Source: Clostridia bacterium (lineage in GTDB: Bacteria > Bacillota > Clostridia > Christensenellales > Borkfalkiaceae). Taken from it: 12,073 bases of DNA. A program made the translations under genes and the position numbers. Positions within the stretch are counted from its first letter, which is position 1, and each line of letters starts with the position of its first letter. Positions 5,136 to 11,615 of this stretch are shown piece by piece. Under the pieces are notes generated by a model that did not search any database, had not been told where the DNA came from, and was given only the letters and a program-made list of their open reading frames with translations. The stretch is taken from assembly GCA_029054485.1 (NCBI GenBank), contig JAIDFD010000105.1, positions 1 to 12,073 of the forward strand. The letters are read 5' to 3'.

Positions 5136-7673
5136 TCACATAGCCCTGCTGTCGTGGCAGGAAAAGTATATTATCTGCATCTTTTTTGAAAGCTCTTGCA
5201 AAAGCTCTTTTACTCTTTCAAGATGCTGTCCGTCGAGATTTACAAACGGGTCGTCCAAAATCAAAAACGGTTTTTCGCCCTCGTACATATTCCATATCAG
5301 GGCAAGTCTGAAACAGAACGCGCAAATTGCGCGCTGTCCCGCGCTGAAATGCTTTTCGCTGCGCTCCTTTCCACTCCGTTCAAAGGATATTTCAAAGTCG
5401 CGGTTCATAGTGATTTTTTCGCCCAAAGCCTTTTCAAGCAAGGCGGAATAATCTATAAACTTGTCGCGCACAGGCTTGACGTATTTTTCTTTCAGATTCT
5501 CTTCCGCGGCATTAAGGCAGTCTATGCACGCCGTCAAAAGCGCGTACTTTTTGTTGTATTCTTCAAGCGCCTCTTCCGCCGCGCTCTTGTCGGCGAGCAA
5601 GCCGTCCAGCTTTTCCGCCTGCGACTCATCGGCGCAGATTTCCATATGTAATCTGTTGGTTTCATCGCGCAACGCGTTGAGCTCGGCGTTCAGCTCTTCA
5701 AGTCCGACGACTTCCCCCTTGGGGCGTTCGGTCAGCTTTTGCGCCGTTTTGAATTGCTCGGCACGCTCCCTTGTCTTTGCTACGTTTTCGCGCAAATCTT
5801 TAAGGGTTTTCACGTCGTCCGCTATTTCTTTAATCCTCTCGCGCAAGCCCTCGCCGCTCAGATGATAGCTCTTGCAAAACGCGGAAATAATCGCGCCGTT
5901 TTCGCGGATTTTATCTTCTATTTCGTCCGAGTTCTGCGCGGATTTGCGCTTTCTGTCCAACAGGGTTTCGTATGCGGCAATATCGCCGCGCAGAGTGGAA
6001 AGGCAGCTCAGAAAACTGCCCGTGTATCCGTATGCGCTAAAAAAGTCTTTTACCGTTTGCTCCGCCGCGTTCCTTTGCGCGGTCTTTTTTGCAAGCCTTT
6101 CACCGCTCGTTTTTTCCGCGGTTATCATTTCGTTAAAGGTCTTTAAATCCTCTTCGAACGTCAGAAAATCGAACACAATTCCGTTAGTGGAAAAGTAGCC
6201 GTAGGGCAGTAAAAAGGCTTTTACCCCGTCTGAAAGTCGGTTGATTTTTTCGTAAAGTCTGCTTCTTTCGGGGCTGTCCGTCTGCACGCTTGCTTTGGCC
6301 ATTTTTTTGTTGAGATACAAAAATCCGTCCACCAAAAGACATACGGCGCCCGCCACGGCAACGATAATTCCCGCCAAAGTATTTACAAAAATCAAGCCGA
6401 TTCCCGCAGCTAAAACCAGTGCGGAAGCTATCGCAAAAATCAGGTAAAGCTTCGCGCTCTTGCCGATATTGTTTCGCGGTGCGGCGGCGGGCAAAAGGTT
6501 ATAATCCCGCTCCGCCTCTTTGTACTCCTCAACCTTTTTGCGGACGGCTTCAAGCTCTTTTTCGTCCGGCGTGCCGGCGGCGAAAATGCGGCGAAGTTTA
6601 ATCTGCTTTTCGGTCAACTCGCCACCGCTTGAAAGACTGATTTCCGCGTCCAGCGCAGCTGCGGTCTGCATTTCGCCTTCAATCCTTTTAATCCCGTCCT
6701 CATCGGGCACCCCGCCCGAAAATTTTTCCGACAGGCGTGAAAGCTTTGCCTCATCGCCCTCATCGAAAGCACGTTGAGAAAGCTGTGCTTTTAAAGTGGC
6801 TTCTTTTTCCAAACGGGCGGAGATTTTTTCAACCTCTTCCAAAGTCGGTATACCGAAATTGTAACCGCTTTCGATTTCCTTTATTTGCGCTCCGCCGCGC
6901 TCGATATCCTGACAAAAGCCGTCGTATCTCTCCCAGTCTTTCAGGACTAAGTTCAGCGTCCCAGCCTCGTCCGCCCGCTTTTCTAAAAGGGCGATTTTTT
7001 CGCGGTTTGCGCTGTGCTTTGCGTACTTTGCTTCAAGCGCGGCTTGCACGTTGCGCGCGTTGGTTATGGCGTAATTAAGGTTTTCAATCTCGCTCTTTTT
7101 CACTGAAATCGCATCGTTGCCCGCGCGCGATTTTTTGTACTCCTTGCGGCTCGCCTCCAAAATTTTCAGCGCGTTTTCAAGGTTCTGTTCATCGCCGTCT
7201 ATGAAGTTATTGAGTTTTGCGTTTATGCTCGATGTGGACGAAATTTCAATCTCATCGCTGCTTATGAACACGGTGCGCTCGAAGGATTTGGAATCTATGC
7301 CGAAAATCGCCTTGCCTATATCCGCACCGAACTCTGTTGTCTTTTTGCCGTCGGCGTAAACCGTACACTCGTCCTGCGTGTCGCTCTTTTCGCCGAAAAA
7401 CCGCTCTATTTTAAAGACCTTGCCGCCCGCCTCGAATGTGAGGTTGCCGCCGAATTTTCCGCCGTCGAATGGGCAAAAATGCAGCCTTTCGCAAAAGTCT
7501 TTGCTGTTGCTTCTGTACGGCTCCAAACCGTAAAACATCGCCTTAATAAAGGAAGCAAGCGTTGTCTTGCCGAAACCGTTACTCTCGCAAAAGGCGGTTA
7601 AATTTTTGTCAAACGCAAAATCCTGTTTTTTGATTTTGCCGTAGTTTTCTATATAGCAGGATAAAAGCTTCAT
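5136..7673 (-). CDS. SbcC/Rad50-like AAA ATPase with central membrane segment (YhaN-like)
   Basis: Large ATPase partner of the upstream SbcD-like phosphoesterase, 845 residues, presumably acting on DNA ends or structures near the membrane. N-terminal Walker A is ESNGFGKTT (30-38, Lys36). The C-terminal half of the ATPase has the ABC signature FSAGQR (776-781), Walker B FLILDDP (803-809), D-loop NLDGQ (812-816) and switch His840 in SCHDS. Between them are long charged coiled-coil stretches. In the middle two hydrophobic segments (about 409-430 and 432-455) replace the Rad50 zinc hook. This central membrane hairpin is a hallmark of YhaN-type proteins rather than classic SbcC. The first glycine of the P-loop is Glu30, which I believe is common in this clostridial subgroup. 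The ATG overlaps the preceding stop by one base (TAATG), implying translational coupling. Confidence 0.88.
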   Translation of the reverse strand: MKLLSCYIENYGKIKKQDFAFDKNLTAFCESNGFGKTTLASFIKAMFYGLEPYRSNSKDFCERLHFCPFDGGKFGGNLTFEAGGKVFKIERFFGEKSDTQDECTVYADGKKTTEFGADIGKAIFGIDSKSFERTVFISSDEIEISSTSSINAKLNNFIDGDEQNLENALKILEASRKEYKKSRAGNDAISVKKSEIENLNYAITNARNVQAALEAKYAKHSANREKIALLEKRADEAGTLNLVLKDWERYDGFCQDIERGGAQIKEIESGYNFGIPTLEEVEKISARLEKEATLKAQLSQRAFDEGDEAKLSRLSEKFSGGVPDEDGIKRIEGEMQTAAALDAEISLSSGGELTEKQIKLRRIFAAGTPDEKELEAVRKKVEEYKEAERDYNLLPAAAPRNNIGKSAKLYLIFAIASALVLAAGIGLIFVNTLAGIIVAVAGAVCLLVDGFLYLNKKMAKASVQTDSPERSRLYEKINRLSDGVKAFLLPYGYFSTNGIVFDFLTFEEDLKTFNEMITAEKTSGERLAKKTAQRNAAEQTVKDFFSAYGYTGSFLSCLSTLRGDIAAYETLLDRKRKSAQNSDEIEDKIRENGAIISAFCKSYHLSGEGLRERIKEIADDVKTLKDLRENVAKTRERAEQFKTAQKLTERPKGEVVGLEELNAELNALRDETNRLHMEICADESQAEKLDGLLADKSAAEEALEEYNKKYALLTACIDCLNAAEENLKEKYVKPVRDKFIDYSALLEKALGEKITMNRDFEISFERSGKERSEKHFSAGQRAICAFCFRLALIWNMYEGEKPFLILDDPFVNLDGQHLERVKELLQELSKKMQIIYFSCHDSRAM

Positions 7674-8737
7674 TATTCTATCCCCCTCGCGCCCGACAGA
7701 GCCTTAAGCCCGTAGGATATAATTTTCGCCTTGTCCTCTTCGGAAAAATCCGAGGCGTAAACGGTGCGCACGAATTCGCCTTTCAGCGATGTGTCGCCGT
7801 CGTAGGCGCGCACGTCTATTTTTTTGCGCGTTTTGTCCTTGACGCGAACGAACAGGCAGTCGTTTGAAAGATATTTTTCCACGTCCGAAACAAGGTCGTC
7901 CACCGTGTAGTCCACTTCGCCGGTCAGTAGTATTCTGTAAACGTTTTTCTTATCAAGCGCAAGCTCTTCCTTCACTTTGAGCGATGCGGCGTAAGCGTCT
8001 TTAACGCCCGTAATATCCACAGGTTTTTCGTAAATCACGTTTTCGGCAAAGGGAATAAAACGGCTCGCGATTTTGCCGTTCTCTATATCCAATTCGATAA
8101 AACCCTTTTCGCCCGTTTCGTCAAAGCCCCTGCCCTCTAAACAGCCGCTGTAAGCCCATTCGCCGCGGCTGCGGCTGTCCAGCGCGCCGCTTTTGTACTC
8201 GTGAACATGACCGAGAGCGAGGTAGTCTATATTTTTATCTTTGAGTTTTGAAAGATTAATTTTGTCCCTGCCCGCCGAGGTCGCCGTCTGTCCATGCAGC
8301 ATAACAATGTTGCAACCGCTTTTTTCAAGCGAAAGGGTTGAATACAGCGAGGTGCAGTTTTCGCCCGTCATCTCTATGCCGCAGATTGTAACGCCGCCGA
8401 CTTCGTACTTCGTCCAGCTGTCCGAAAAAGTCTTTAAATTTTGGCACTCGCCTCTTTCACCGTTTAAGTCGTGGTTTCCGCGCAGATAAAAAAAGTCTAT
8501 GTCGGGATTGTTGGCAACCACGCTGAAAAAGAAGTCCTTGTCCTTTTTGAACGGGTTGTCGCCATCGAACACGTCGCCCGAAAGAAGTATTATTTTCACG
8601 CCGCGGCTTTGAGCGTAAGAAACCAACCTTTTAAAGGTGTTTCTTACCGCCTCTTTGCGCCTTGCGGAAATTTCCCTCGGGAACGAGTTGTCTATTTTCG
8701 AGCCGAGGTGTATATCGGCACAGTGAATTATTTTCAT
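7673..8737 (-). CDS. SbcD/Mre11-like metallophosphoesterase, DNA repair exonuclease (YhaO-like)
   Basis: Calcineurin-like phosphoesterase of the Mre11/SbcD class, 354 residues, predicted to bind two metal ions and act as nuclease with the downstream ATPase. Metal-site motifs are in order: D8-x-H10 in ADIHLG, GDVFD (54-58), GNHD (87-90), His148 in MLHGQ, and GHVH (176-179). After about residue 200 the capping and C-terminal part is less conserved. The start ATG at 8737 has a GAGGGA ribosome binding site on the minus strand. It is the first gene of a two-gene operon, with its TAA sharing one base with the next ATG. Classic SbcD is a somewhat longer protein; the pairing with a membrane-segment ATPase favours the YhaO group. 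Confidence 0.9.
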   Translation of the reverse strand: MKIIHCADIHLGSKIDNSFPREISARRKEAVRNTFKRLVSYAQSRGVKIILLSGDVFDGDNPFKKDKDFFFSVVANNPDIDFFYLRGNHDLNGERGECQNLKTFSDSWTKYEVGGVTICGIEMTGENCTSLYSTLSLEKSGCNIVMLHGQTATSAGRDKINLSKLKDKNIDYLALGHVHEYKSGALDSRSRGEWAYSGCLEGRGFDETGEKGFIELDIENGKIASRFIPFAENVIYEKPVDITGVKDAYAASLKVKEELALDKKNVYRILLTGEVDYTVDDLVSDVEKYLSNDCLFVRVKDKTRKKIDVRAYDGDTSLKGEFVRTVYASDFSEEDKAKIISYGLKALSGARGIE

Positions 8738-8757
8738 AAATTTTTTCCCTCGTTTTC

Positions 8758-8786
8758 ATTGTACACTTTTTTGCGCGTTTAGGCAA
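8758..8786 (-). promoter_or_regulatory. Promoter of the nuclease/ATPase operon
   Basis: On the minus strand: -35 TTGCCT (8786-8781), 17-bp spacer, -10 TACAAT (8763-8758). Transcription would start near 8751, giving a leader of roughly 14 nt that still contains the GAGGGA ribosome binding site. Confidence 0.65.
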
Positions 8787-8816
8787 TTATTTGCGCGGCA
8801 CAATTCTTTCAGCCGC

Positions 8817-8844
8817 TTGCCATAAAAAAATATCGTGATATAAT
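8817..8844 (+). promoter_or_regulatory. Extended -10 promoter for the membrane protein gene at 8855
   Basis: -35 TTGCCA (8817-8822), 16-bp spacer, extended -10 TGATATAAT (8836-8844). It is divergent from the promoter at 8758-8786. Its predicted start point near 8851 is only 3-4 nt before the ATG of the next gene. Confidence 0.7.
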
Positions 8845-8854
8845 ATAAACTGAT

Positions 8855-9418
8855 ATGAAAAAAAAGCAGCTAAAAAATATAAAACAGTACTCAAAAGTGG
8901 CTTTGATTATCTCTTGCGTCTTTGCCGTTGCGGCGAGTGCTTTGATTGCTGTTTCAATATACGGTTTGCCGCAGGCGGTCAAAGGCAGACAAGAAATGAA
9001 GTATTTATACGAAAACGGCGTCGAAGTCGACGCGTATATTAAGAGCTATTATAATGATTATAACCCAAGCTCACACGGTTCGGTAACCGCACATTACCAT
9101 ATAATATTTGAGTATATTGACGATAATAATTATTCGTATAAAGATGAATACTTTGATACCGTTGCCTGTAAAACGAAAGTTGAGCGTGATGAACGAGAGC
9201 AGGATATTAAGCAAATGATGTTGGACGGAAAGACAATGAAAATGCTTATTGCCGACAACGGCTTGTGCTGTCTGTCCGTGTATAAAGAGTCGTTATTACG
9301 CCCCACTACTATTATCGTTTATTCTGTAATACTTTCGGTTTCGTCGGTGGTGTTAGGGTTATGTATATTCGGAGTAGTAAGGCACTCCAAAACCCTTCGC
9401 CGTTTCAGAAGAAAATAA
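8855..9418 (+). CDS. Hypothetical membrane protein, two transmembrane helices flanking an exported domain
   Basis: Unrecognised protein of 187 residues. A lysine-rich N-terminus (MKKKQLKNIKQYSK) precedes a hydrophobic helix at about 15-36. A polar domain of roughly 110 residues follows (about 37-148), rich in Tyr/Asp and strand-like segments such as HYHIIFEYIDDNNYSYKDEYF. A second helix lies at about 151-175, and the tail is basic (RHSKTLRRFRRK). The basic ends suggest both termini are cytoplasmic and the middle is outside. The arrangement resembles DUF3592-type proteins, but I cannot assign it firmly. An in-frame TAA at 8846-8848 just upstream forces the ATG at 8855, which has no ribosome binding site. 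Base composition is AT-richer than in genes to the left. It is followed by a hairpin and then another small membrane protein gene. Confidence 0.8.
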   Translation: MKKKQLKNIKQYSKVALIISCVFAVAASALIAVSIYGLPQAVKGRQEMKYLYENGVEVDAYIKSYYNDYNPSSHGSVTAHYHIIFEYIDDNNYSYKDEYFDTVACKTKVERDEREQDIKQMMLDGKTMKMLIADNGLCCLSVYKESLLRPTTIIVYSVILSVSSVVLGLCIFGVVRHSKTLRRFRRK

Positions 9419-9428
9419 AGCCCCCCTA

Positions 9429-9450
9429 CGGCATTTTGGAAGAAATGCCG
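9429..9450 (+). repeat. Twin hairpin, copy 1
   Basis: Eight-bp perfect stem, CGGCATTT (9429-9436) with AAATGCCG (9443-9450), loop TGGAAG. It begins 10 nt after the stop of the gene ending at 9418 and lies 15 nt before the ribosome binding site of the next gene. All 22 bases recur exactly at 9859-9880. No T tract follows. Confidence 0.85.
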
Positions 9451-9474
9451 GCAATGAAATAACACGGAGAAGTT

Positions 9475-9843
9475 ATGGCTAAAAAGCGGAAATTATCCAA
9501 AAAGGAAAAAATCAAATTATATATTAGTATTGTCTTGATTGTTTTAATCGGTATATGTTTTGGATTGAGCGTTATGTACGGCGTTTCACAAGACTGGATT
9601 GGTTTTGCGATTTATCTTTCCGTTGCAATTATTATGAACATCGTAGAGATTCCGTTATGTTATCACGGCACAATTTATGAATGTCCACAATGCGGACACA
9701 AGTTTAAGGCTAATTCATATAAAGTTTTTTTCACAAACGGTATTTGGGGCTTTTTCAATTTCGATGGCTACGGTTCTAAATATGCAAAATTAAAATGTCC
9801 TAAATGTGAAAAGAAAGATTGGTGTAAAAAACATTATGATTAA
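9475..9843 (+). CDS. Hypothetical membrane protein with C-terminal zinc ribbon
   Basis: Unrecognised 122-residue protein. The N-terminus is strongly basic (MAKKRKLSKKEKIK), followed by two hydrophobic helices at about 15-34 and 42-61. The C-terminal part carries CPQC (70-73) and CPKC (108-111), a four-cysteine arrangement expected to bind one zinc ion, with further Cys117 and His120 near the end. The segment between the cysteine pairs is aromatic (YKVFFTNGIWGFFNFDGYG). It is probably a small membrane-anchored zinc-ribbon protein; its partner or ligand is unknown. GGAG at 9466-9469 is well placed for the ATG at 9475. The gene is bracketed by the two identical hairpins and probably shares the transcript of the gene upstream. 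It is AT-rich, like that neighbour, which may point to acquisition. Confidence 0.85.
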   Translation: MAKKRKLSKKEKIKLYISIVLIVLIGICFGLSVMYGVSQDWIGFAIYLSVAIIMNIVEIPLCYHGTIYECPQCGHKFKANSYKVFFTNGIWGFFNFDGYGSKYAKLKCPKCEKKDWCKKHYD

Positions 9844-9853
9844 GGCAATTAAA

Positions 9854-9885
9854 GCCAACGGCATTTTGGAAGAAATGCCGTTGGC
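9854..9885 (+). repeat. Twin hairpin, copy 2, with extended stem
   Basis: Thirteen-bp perfect stem, GCCAACGGCATTT (9854-9866) with AAATGCCGTTGGC (9873-9885), the same TGGAAG loop as copy 1. It starts 10 nt after the stop of the zinc-ribbon gene. It may act as a 3'-end structure. The following T tract is weak. Confidence 0.85.
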
Positions 9886-9904
9886 GGCGTTTTGAATTGC
9901 CGCC
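9883..9904 (+). repeat. Third hairpin overlapping the end of twin hairpin copy 2
   Basis: GGCGGC (9883-9888) pairs with GCCGCC (9899-9904). It is mutually exclusive with the base of the preceding stem. An outer pairing GGCAATT (9844-9850) with AATTGCC (9895-9901) is also possible, so alternative folds exist. Confidence 0.45.
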
Positions 9905-9983
9905 ACCCCACTTTCCTAATGCATTATTAAGTGGACAATAAAAAACTGATATAAATAAAAAATAAAAAAACCCTTAAAAATGC

Positions 9984-10012
9984 TTGAATTTTTCGGGCTT
10001 TACTTATATAAT
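9984..10012 (+). promoter_or_regulatory. Promoter of tRNA-Gln
   Basis: -35 TTGAAT (9984-9989), 17-bp spacer, -10 TATAAT (10007-10012). The predicted start is near 10019, 13 nt before the mature tRNA. The rest of 9905-10031 is AT-rich, with no other signal seen. Confidence 0.75.
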
Positions 10013-10031
10013 AATTAAGCAATTAAATTAT

Positions 10032-10106
10032 TGGGGTGTCGCCAAGCGGTAAGGCAACGGACTCTGACTCCGTCATTCGTTGGTTCAAATCCAGCTACCC
10101 CAGCCA
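10032..10106 (+). tRNA. tRNA-Gln (anticodon CUG)
   Basis: Complete cloverleaf with encoded CCA. The acceptor stem TGGGGTG pairs with TACCCCA (one G-U pair), and the discriminator is G. The D arm contains GCCAAGCGGTAAGGC. The anticodon stem ACGGA/TCCGT closes the loop CTCTGAC, giving anticodon CTG, which reads CAG. The T arm is GTTGG-TTCAAAT-CCAGC. An integrase gene lies about 100 bp downstream, so the 3' half of this tRNA is the likely integration target. Confidence 0.96.
10082..10106. other. Putative attachment site in the 3' end of tRNA-Gln
   Basis: Tyrosine integrases commonly recombine at the T arm and acceptor end of a tRNA gene, restoring the tRNA. Here an integrase reads toward this tRNA from just downstream. 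The exact core cannot be fixed, because the second copy would lie beyond the right edge. I found no repeat of this tail elsewhere in the window. Confidence 0.5.
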
Positions 10107-10110
10107 TAAG

Positions 10111-10168
10111 CACTATATATTGTAGGATCTGAAAACAAGAACACAATATATAGTGTTTTATTTTTTAT
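10111..10168 (+). terminator. Terminator after tRNA-Gln
   Basis: Thirteen-bp perfect AT-rich stem, CACTATATATTGT (10111-10123) with ACAATATATAGTG (10143-10155), 19-nt loop, followed by TTTTATTTTTTAT. If the attachment core is the tRNA end, this terminator belongs to the inserted element rather than to the original chromosome. Confidence 0.75.
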
Positions 10169-10191
10169 CAAAAACGACTGGAAACCCCGAA

Positions 10192-10211
10192 TTGGGAGTA
10201 AATTTGGGAGT
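10192..10211. repeat. Direct repeat TTGGGAGT x2 near the integrase 3' end
   Basis: TTGGGAGT at 10192-10199 and 10204-10211, start to start 12 bp, between the tRNA and the integrase stop. Short direct repeats at this place are typical arm-binding sites for the N-terminal domain of a tyrosine integrase. Function is inferred from position. Confidence 0.5.
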
Positions 10212-11006
10212 TTAGGGCTTAAAATCCAAATTCAAGTAGTTAACTTTCTCCGCTTCGCGCAATTGAAACTCTTCCGAGTAATGCGTGTATACGGTAGTCG
10301 TAATCGTTCCGCTTAACGAATGTCCCGCCCATATACTGACGACTTCGCTTAAAACGCCGCTCTCTTTGCTCCTGCTGATGAACGTATGCCTTAACTCGTG
10401 GGAGTGATGATTTGGGAACAATCTTTTCATTGTAGTTTGCAACGTACTCAGGTTAACGCGCTTCGCTTTTTCAAAGTCGATATACGGCAATACTTGTTTC
10501 ATCATCGGCGTAATAGGTATTTTATGCTTAATAACGTTTCTACCCATACGCTCTTTGCTCGTTTCGCATTCGAGCCAAACGCCGTCAATCACGTTCAGGC
10601 TTGCAAGTTCGCTTCGGCGCAGGCCTGCGTACAAAAGCACGAGAAAGGCGTGAGCCGTGTCTCTGTTAAGATGTGCAAGACAATGATTGACAAGCTTCTT
10701 TTCTTCCTCATATGTGAATGCGCAGCCGCTCTTGCTCTGGTAGTTGGGTACGACAACCTTTTTCATCGGCGTGGGGATATTGTAATCCTCCGCAATCATA
10801 TCGAAGATACAACGCAATAAGAGGAATAGTTTGTGCATCGTACGCAGAACACCTTTTTGAACGTAGGTTAAAAGGAAGTTCTGCAACATACATCTGTCTA
10901 TCTCTACTGCCTTCATTTCTCCGAATGAGGGAAGACCGTCGTGATTTAATAATCGTAAGTATTCATTATAGGTTGATTGCTTTGTCGTAACCTTTTTGAT
11001 GTTCAA
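10212..11006 (-). CDS. int: Tyrosine integrase, core-binding and catalytic part (separated from its N-terminus by an in-frame TAG)
   Basis: Site-specific recombinase that would insert and excise the element at the tRNA. The open stretch after the TAG runs from 11039 (DKTFAEYADEW). The first possible start is a TTG at 11006, giving 264 residues. The SAM-like core-binding part is roughly 1-85. The catalytic domain has all key residues: Arg130 in GLRRSE, probable Lys151, His203 and Arg206 in HELRHT, His229 in WAGHS, and nucleophile Tyr240 in TTTVYTHYS. No good ribosome binding site precedes the TTG, so this part probably was made as one protein with the fragment at 11040-11414. Rejoined, they give about 400 residues, normal for Tn916-like integrases. 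It is either a recent pseudogene, a readthrough or recoded gene, or a separately translated catalytic fragment. Confidence 0.85.
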   Translation of the reverse strand: MNIKKVTTKQSTYNEYLRLLNHDGLPSFGEMKAVEIDRCMLQNFLLTYVQKGVLRTMHKLFLLLRCIFDMIAEDYNIPTPMKKVVVPNYQSKSGCAFTYEEEKKLVNHCLAHLNRDTAHAFLVLLYAGLRRSELASLNVIDGVWLECETSKERMGRNVIKHKIPITPMMKQVLPYIDFEKAKRVNLSTLQTTMKRLFPNHHSHELRHTFISRSKESGVLSEVVSIWAGHSLSGTITTTVYTHYSEEFQLREAEKVNYLNLDFKP

Positions 11007-11039
11007 CCACTCGTCGGCGTATTCTGCAAAGGTCTTATC

Positions 11040-11042
11040 CTA
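11040..11042 (-). other. In-frame amber codon splitting the integrase
   Basis: Frame reads KPDK-TAG-DKTFAEYADEW with no frame change. It falls in the linker between the arm-binding and core-binding domains. No other complete gene in the window ends in TAG: the stops are TAA except for one TGA. Confidence 0.85.
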
Positions 11043-11414
11043 TTTATCGGGCTTTTCGTCTTTGTTATTTAGTTTATCGATAAATTTCTGTTTGAGTTTA
11101 GTTAAATCTTTGGACGAAACTTCAATATCGATTCCCTGTCTGTGGAATCTTGCTTCGTACACACCGTCCTTTCTTAAACGGTAGTGGACTATCAAATCGT
11201 TTGCCGCAAAGATATTTTTAAATTGTGTCGGCATCTGTGAAATCTCCTTTTTTGTAAATTTCAGCTCATTCCGATGACTTTCAACTTTACTCTTTTCTGC
11301 TATGGGAGCCAATCCCGCCAACACCTGCTTATATAATTCGTTTTGTTTTTTCAAAGCTTCAAGCAACTGCTGTACGGAATTGTCCGTTTGTATTGTGTTA
11401 GTTTGTTGTTTCAA
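11040..11414 (-). CDS. Tyrosine integrase, N-terminal arm-binding part (truncated by TAG)
   Basis: 124-residue fragment in the same frame as the catalytic part. Residues about 10-55 are a helical, coiled-coil-like stretch (LLEALKKQNELYKQVLAGL). Residues about 75-115 (LIVHYRLRKDGVYEARFHRQGIDIEVSSKDLTKLKQKF is the relevant region, seen in parts) form the three-strand-plus-helix pattern of integrase arm-binding domains. Confidence 0.75.
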   Translation of the reverse strand: MKQQTNTIQTDNSVQQLLEALKKQNELYKQVLAGLAPIAEKSKVESHRNELKFTKKEISQMPTQFKNIFAANDLIVHYRLRKDGVYEARFHRQGIDIEVSSKDLTKLKQKFIDKLNNKDEKPDK

Positions 11415-11443
11415 GTATCCTTATTCGGACAAGTTTACGGAAA

Positions 11444-11491
11444 TTATCTTTCCACGTCCTTATAGTTAAGAATACTATGTTCTCTTTTCAA
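11444..11491 (-). CDS. Small ORF of 15 codons upstream of the integrase
   Basis: TTG start at 11491, stop TAA at 11444, peptide MKREHSILNYKDVER. A perfect AGGAGG (11506-11501) lies 9 nt before the TTG, a better ribosome binding site than the integrase itself has (AGGA, very close to its TTG at 11414). The stop is 29 nt before the integrase start. The sequence NYKDVER resembles the beginning of excisionase-like helix-turn-helix proteins, so it may be a truncated xis. It could equally be a leader peptide coupling translation to the integrase. Expression is unproven. Confidence 0.4.
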   Translation of the reverse strand: MKREHSILNYKDVER

Positions 11492-11571
11492 AACTGTTTT
11501 CCTCCTAAATAATTATTTTTTGCAAGCGGAGGGAGCTGTCCGTCACTTTCCGTCTGCGGAATGTTAATACG

Positions 11572-11598
11572 ATTATAGGGTCCTTTTGCGTTTGTCAA
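11572..11598 (-). promoter_or_regulatory. Consensus promoter for the integrase transcript
   Basis: On the minus strand: -35 TTGACA (11598-11593) and -10 TATAAT (11577-11572) are both perfect, but the spacer is only 15 bp. Transcription would run through the 15-codon ORF into the integrase. The leader holds a small hairpin TTCCG-CAGA-CGGAA just after the start. The short spacer may weaken the promoter or make it regulator-dependent. Confidence 0.65.
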
Positions 11599-11615
11599 GT
11601 GGTTACCGCAAATTT

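Noticed and set aside
9971..10000. Possible hairpin CCCTTAAAAAT / AATTTTTCGGG upstream of tRNA-Gln
   Set aside because: The stem has at least two mismatches and overlaps the tRNA promoter. Not convincing as a terminator.
4894..10031. CRISPR array or toxin-antitoxin module among the short repeats and small genes
   Set aside because: There are only two hairpin copies 430 bp apart around a coding gene, with no spacer pattern. The two small proteins are membrane proteins without toxin or antitoxin features.
10398..10990. Plus-strand ORFs opposite the integrase
   Set aside because: The minus-strand frame holds every tyrosine recombinase catalytic motif in order, so these are shadows.
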